Shown here piece by piece: positions 60,798 to 64,000 of a stretch of DNA of 64,000 nt. The stretch is taken from contig NYUD01000057.1 of the NCBI GenBank assembly GCA_002683825.1, positions 1 to 64,000 of the forward strand, read 5' to 3'. The notes under the pieces are model-generated. The model ran no database searches. It saw nothing but the letters and a program-made list of their open reading frames with translations, and was not told the DNA's origin. The translations under genes and the position numbers were made by a program. This stretch comes from Planctomycetota bacterium (GTDB taxonomy: Bacteria; Planctomycetota; UBA1135; GCA-002686595). Numbering within the stretch: position 1 is the stretch's first letter; each line of letters begins with the position of its first letter.

Positions 60798-61319
60798 TTA
60801 CTTATCGAGAAGCCTTGCCATCACTCCATGGCAGTGAATCAAGAGTCCGTGGATGACCCCGGTGCTGAGCAGAACGCCGAGTATTGCGGAATGTGCTAAG
60901 AGCCACGTTCGAAATGCCGTCTGTCCCTTGGGCGAAGAGTGACTCCTGAGTCGAATCGACAGCCAGAAGCCCCAGGAAGAGCTTGCGGTAAGGAGCAAAA
61001 AAATGGAGGCCAGACCACGGTCGAGTATTCCGAGGGGAGGAAAGTTGTGAATGTGTCCTGCAAAAACAATCATCGTGAAGGCTGTCAGCAGAGCAACCCA
61101 CCGCAGTTGGGTTCCCAGTGCCGAAAGGCCGCGTCGTGGCGACCACGTGCAGGCGGCCAGGGCCGCCAGCAATATCAAAAGGACCCAGCCTGTGATCAGA
61201 GAAGCGTCGTACAAGCCATGTGCAAGAGGTGAGGCCATGCTCGTGATCGTGATGGCTGCGGCGGTGCTCAATACGAGGATCACTGCAAAGCGAACCGCAG
61301 TTTTTCGAGGAGCTGTCAT
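60798..61319 (-). CDS. Cytochrome b-like membrane protein
   Basis: 173 residues with about five hydrophobic segments (about 12-30, 38-58, 72-90, 102-122, 140-162). His residues sit in or at the ends of helices: H34, H89/H91 (AGHIH), H143 (LAHSA) and H157/H162/H164 (VIHGLLIHCH). This can coordinate one or two b haems, so a quinol-to-cytochrome c electron entry point is plausible. No known cytochrome b family was confidently matched. Starts at ATG 61319, 21 bases after the tetraheme gene. Confidence 0.75.
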   Translation of the reverse strand: MTAPRKTAVRFAVILVLSTAAAITITSMASPLAHGLYDASLITGWVLLILLAALAACTWSPRRGLSALGTQLRWVALLTAFTMIVFAGHIHNFPPLGILDRGLASIFLLLTASSSWGFWLSIRLRSHSSPKGQTAFRTWLLAHSAILGVLLSTGVIHGLLIHCHGVMARLLDK

Positions 61320-61340
61320 GGATCCGCCTTCTTGCGTTTC

Positions 61341-62369
61341 TCAACGGCTCCTCGAGCCTCGGTAGTCTGCGGGATCAGGCAAGAGTTCGAAGATGGAAGA
61401 CAGATCGAGTTCCCTTAGTTCTTCTTCGATCCGGCGAACAAGACCTGAAACTCTCTTGCTCGACACCTGAGTCGGGGCGTTCGCTTGAGCGTTGACGCCT
61501 TTCATTTGGGTGACCAGGTCCTTCAGGGCCGGAGTCTCCACGAGTTGCGCAATCTGAACCATGTCCCCCACGGCGGCCGCCAAACGTCGGTTCGCGCCTT
61601 CGAGCGAAGCCCCGCTCGCTTTCTCCAGAGCTTTCAGCGCATACTCGACTTCGAGTCCCCGCCCGACCACGAAGGCCAGGGCGCGCCAGTCTGCGGAAGC
61701 TTCTTTGTTCTCTCTCGGTTCGCTGTGCAGGAAGTTATGACGTATCTCTCCCTGCGACCAGGAGACCAGTTCAAACCCGGCGCCGGAGGGATGGCCTCCC
61801 GCTTCGATGATCTCTGGATCATCGATCGAATGGCAACCGTAGCAGTTCGAGGCCATGTCATAAATTGATGACAGACGGACCATTCCCTGCCGTTCACAGT
61901 TTCGCAGCCGAGCTTGCCTGTGGGCGGCATTTTCCTCGAGAGCATTCGACGCCTCCGGTCCGAAATCGGCGTGTACGGCTACCCATCCTTGTGCCGCACC
62001 GTGACACGATTCACAGGAAACCCCGGTCGTCGGGCGTAGCTGGCCGGAACCCGATTCCTGCATCGTGAAATGGCAGGTTGTGCAGCGAGAGTCGCCCTTG
62101 ATTCGCCGTATCCCCAGGGCCGAAGCGATCGTTTTTGCCTGAACCGAGCGGCTCAGGGTCTTGCTGCCTTCGTGATGAGAGCTGGCTTTCCAGACCGTGT
62201 GCTCATCGATGTGACATTCTGCACAGGCTTGTGGGCCGACGACTCCAAACTTGTTTGCGTGCTCTTCCAGTGTGCTGAGCAGCAGTACGAAGGCCATGTA
62301 CGACAGGGATACGGCCCAGGTCAAAGGCCAGCGCCCGAACCACCAGTGCTGGAAACAGAAAGGTCGCAT
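61341..62369 (-). CDS. Tetraheme c-type cytochrome (cytochrome c554-like)
   Basis: 342 residues from ATG 62369. An N-terminal hydrophobic segment (about 16-32) exports or anchors it. Four haem sites: CAECH (49), CTTCH (96), CESCH (119) and CYGCH (176). The spacing, with an early ACAECHIDEH and a GVSCESCHG, follows the cytochrome c554 / multihaem pattern. The C-terminal third is haem-free and helical with a basic end. The in-frame region upstream to 62465 is less likely coding. A G9 run (62419-62427) lies in its upstream spacer. Confidence 0.88.
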   Translation of the reverse strand: MRPFCFQHWWFGRWPLTWAVSLSYMAFVLLLSTLEEHANKFGVVGPQACAECHIDEHTVWKASSHHEGSKTLSRSVQAKTIASALGIRRIKGDSRCTTCHFTMQESGSGQLRPTTGVSCESCHGAAQGWVAVHADFGPEASNALEENAAHRQARLRNCERQGMVRLSSIYDMASNCYGCHSIDDPEIIEAGGHPSGAGFELVSWSQGEIRHNFLHSEPRENKEASADWRALAFVVGRGLEVEYALKALEKASGASLEGANRRLAAAVGDMVQIAQLVETPALKDLVTQMKGVNAQANAPTQVSSKRVSGLVRRIEEELRELDLSSIFELLPDPADYRGSRSR

Positions 62370-62418
62370 GGGACGTTTGCATCGGGGGAGACGAAGCAAA
62401 CCAGAACCCTGGGAAGAA

Positions 62419-62427
62419 GGGGGGGGG
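62419..62427 (+). repeat. Homopolymer G9 (C9 on the coding strand) upstream of the tetraheme gene
   Basis: Nine G residues in the 165-base spacer between the barrel gene and the tetraheme cytochrome, 50 bases upstream of the latter's start. Such tracts can vary in length. Confidence 0.6.
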
Positions 62428-62534
62428 TGAACGTGGAGAAACGCACCTGCAAACCTGAGCACCAAGCGGCAGGCATGGCCAACGATAGGCGGTTTCAGGA
62501 CCCCGCTGGGGCGAATGAGCCACCTACGAATTTA

Positions 62535-63968
62535 CTATAACTTTAAATCGAGCTCGGTGCGGAAGCCGGATCTTGGCGTATCGTTTTCCCGAGCGGTCAC
62601 GAAACCATCCATGCGAAAAATAACGTGTTGCCCTAGAGCTCGGCTGAAGCGGGACGCTATCGCGAATTCTCCGAGTTCCGTTCTGGTTTGCTCGCGCCCG
62701 CCTATTTCGACGATGATTTGCGTCCGCTGATCTTCGGAAAACCACTGGTATCCCAGTGCTCCACCGAAAGAGTTGTCGGGGTCGTTGGTGATGGCGGGTG
62801 GAAAACGACCGAGCCCCACCGCTCCGAAAAGGATTCCTACTCGACCGAGTGGTCCACCGAGTTCAGGCGCTCTCGACGCGGAGGAGAAATTTTCCAGTCC
62901 AAAGTACCCGTTGAGGTAGACCAGATCCTCGCGACCCCTGACGTTATGAGACAACTCGCTGAGAAAGACGCCGCCGCGCCCGGTCTTCGTTGACTCTCCA
63001 TGGAAGGGAAACGAGCCCACCGCGCGAAAGGCCGTGTTGAGGGATCCGATGCGCTGTACAGAGCCCACGCCGACAAAAGCCGCGTTCGTCCTGTCCCCGG
63101 AGTTATTGAGCCACAGGACATCCAGAGAAAGTGTTTGCTCCTTTCGATCCCCTTCGGTCAGGAGCCCCACCAGATTGGTGGATGAGTCTTCGGATCCATC
63201 GTCTCGGTGGATCTGATTCCAGGCGAAAAGGCCCGTCAGCCGCAGGTTCGAAAAATCGGGGGGGCGAAGCGTGTTGCGAGTGATCCCGAAGGCATCGATG
63301 CGGTCATCCAGCAGCAAGCCTTCCTGCAGCGTCAGCGGTTGTCGGCCCACCGCCAGGCCGTAGTCGAGCGCCCCGTGATCCTTCGGGTCGAGCCGGGGAA
63401 AGATCTCTCCGAGATCGCCCTCGAAGAACAGCGTTGTGATGCGCCCATTCAGTTCGTTCTTCCAGCCCTCTTCGGAAGCGGGTTCGAAGACGTACGAGGT
63501 GAAGCGCCCATTCTGGTCCAGGGGGCGGAAGCCGACGAGCACGCGTTCGGTTCCCGAAAGCTGGAGGTTGGCGAAGAGGTCCACCTGGCCGGCCACTTCG
63601 GTGATGGTCGTGCCGCCCTGGTCTACCGCGGCCGCGCCGAGACGCGCCGTCCCATAGACGAGGAGGGAGGGTTGCAGAACGGCACCTGTGGGGATTTCGA
63701 TTCCGCGGCGGATTTCGCCCGTTCCCAGGAAGGGGTCCCCCACCTCCAAGATGGGATGCGGTCGCTCAGGAACGTCGTCCACCTGAAGGGGGATGGCCTT
63801 GTCCGAGAGCCGCGGCTCGTGGGTAGGGTGATCGTGGTCGTGGGTTTGCCCCGTCCCGTGTGATTCCTGAGCGTCGAACCATTTCGGTACACGCAAGGCC
63901 ATCGTTTGCGTGCAGCCGGATAGGAACGTCAGGTACGCGAGCGCGAGGGGGAGCGGCCGAGGCTTCAT
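62535..63968 (-). CDS. Outer-membrane beta-barrel with lipobox and His-rich N-terminus
   Basis: 477 residues. The signal ends in the lipobox LSGC (Cys 19), followed by a His/Asp-rich stretch (about 37-50, SHGTGQTHDHDHPTH) that may bind metal or haem. From about residue 95 onward, alternating beta-strands (SLLVYGTARLGAAAV, VDLFANLQLSG, YGLAVGRQPL) fit a barrel of 20 or more strands ending RTELDLKL. Being first in the cytochrome run suggests an MtrB-like sheath or porin for electron transfer across the outer membrane. No MtrB C-x2-C motif is seen, so this is an analogy only. Confidence 0.75.
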   Translation of the reverse strand: MKPRPLPLALAYLTFLSGCTQTMALRVPKWFDAQESHGTGQTHDHDHPTHEPRLSDKAIPLQVDDVPERPHPILEVGDPFLGTGEIRRGIEIPTGAVLQPSLLVYGTARLGAAAVDQGGTTITEVAGQVDLFANLQLSGTERVLVGFRPLDQNGRFTSYVFEPASEEGWKNELNGRITTLFFEGDLGEIFPRLDPKDHGALDYGLAVGRQPLTLQEGLLLDDRIDAFGITRNTLRPPDFSNLRLTGLFAWNQIHRDDGSEDSSTNLVGLLTEGDRKEQTLSLDVLWLNNSGDRTNAAFVGVGSVQRIGSLNTAFRAVGSFPFHGESTKTGRGGVFLSELSHNVRGREDLVYLNGYFGLENFSSASRAPELGGPLGRVGILFGAVGLGRFPPAITNDPDNSFGGALGYQWFSEDQRTQIIVEIGGREQTRTELGEFAIASRFSRALGQHVIFRMDGFVTARENDTPRSGFRTELDLKL

Positions 63969-64000
63969 CGGGGATTTCGGATCTGGATCTCGATCTCGCG

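Noticed and set aside
60802..61344. Alternative minus-strand frame overlapping the cytochrome b-like gene
   Set aside because: Its product is His/Arg/Ser-rich without domains. The chosen frame has ordered hydrophobic helices and fits the operon spacing.

Overview
The window is a high-GC bacterial chromosome segment, densely packed with about 60 protein genes and two tRNAs. There is no integrase, transposase, prophage or CRISPR array. The organism is Gram-negative in envelope: it has an OprP-like porin, a lipobox-bearing outer-membrane barrel, a SurA-like chaperone and lipoprotein signals. Several traits fit a planctomycete-type lineage: a membrane-anchored acidic linker fused to a prenyltransferase/squalene-oxidase-like toroid, separate CoaC and CoaB genes, many TPR-like proteins and frequent GTG/TTG starts. 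This placement is an inference (about 60%) and needs a marker-gene tree.

Layout. 1-7.5 kb: a partial membrane protein, mutY, a methyltransferase, a DJ-1 protein, a secreted repeat protein, an ECF sigma factor with a TPR-like partner that has a T9 tract at its start, a palindrome-rich spacer, and ugd. 7.6-15.7 kb: tRNA-Val, a Wzx/MurJ-like flippase, a THUMP-like methyltransferase, then a GT-C membrane protein flanked by a degenerate NtrC-type regulator and a degenerate histidine-kinase-like protein. 15.7-19.7 kb (minus): HD hydrolase, beta-sandwich protein, cysteine desulfurase and ThiI, forming a tRNA thiolation unit. 19.9-34.8 kb (plus): a long, tightly coupled housekeeping run tpiA-secG-yicC-gmk-coaC-coaB-ftsK-[motorless FtsK paralogue]-rimO-pgsA-pgpA-[PP2C phosphatase]-mazG-priA, many members joined by 4-8 nt overlaps. 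34.8-41.8 kb (minus): larB-carA, ctp-tsaD-AlkP-superfamily lipoprotein, a DUF2203 protein and a ferredoxin. 41.9-45.4 kb (plus): a probable tetrahydrobiopterin unit (PTPS, FolE, unknown, SDR) and a two-gene membrane/zinc-ribbon pair. 45.5-49.3 kb (minus): porin, arfB, DUF971, tRNA-Phe, ribF, def. 49.4-51.1 kb (plus): a TPR protein and rpsT. 51.1-58.5 kb (minus): a membrane protein, then rnc-mfd-surA-like-toroid. 59-64 kb (minus): a four-gene electron-transfer module of outer-membrane barrel, tetraheme c, cytochrome b-like membrane protein and decaheme c.

The most unusual items are: (i) a second FtsK-like protein with the four-helix membrane domain, acidic linker and C-terminal gamma winged helix but no motor, translationally coupled to the complete FtsK; (ii) a regulator/kinase pair in which the ATPase and sigma54-contact motifs have decayed; (iii) the multiheme cytochrome/barrel module; and (iv) the compact pterin cluster.
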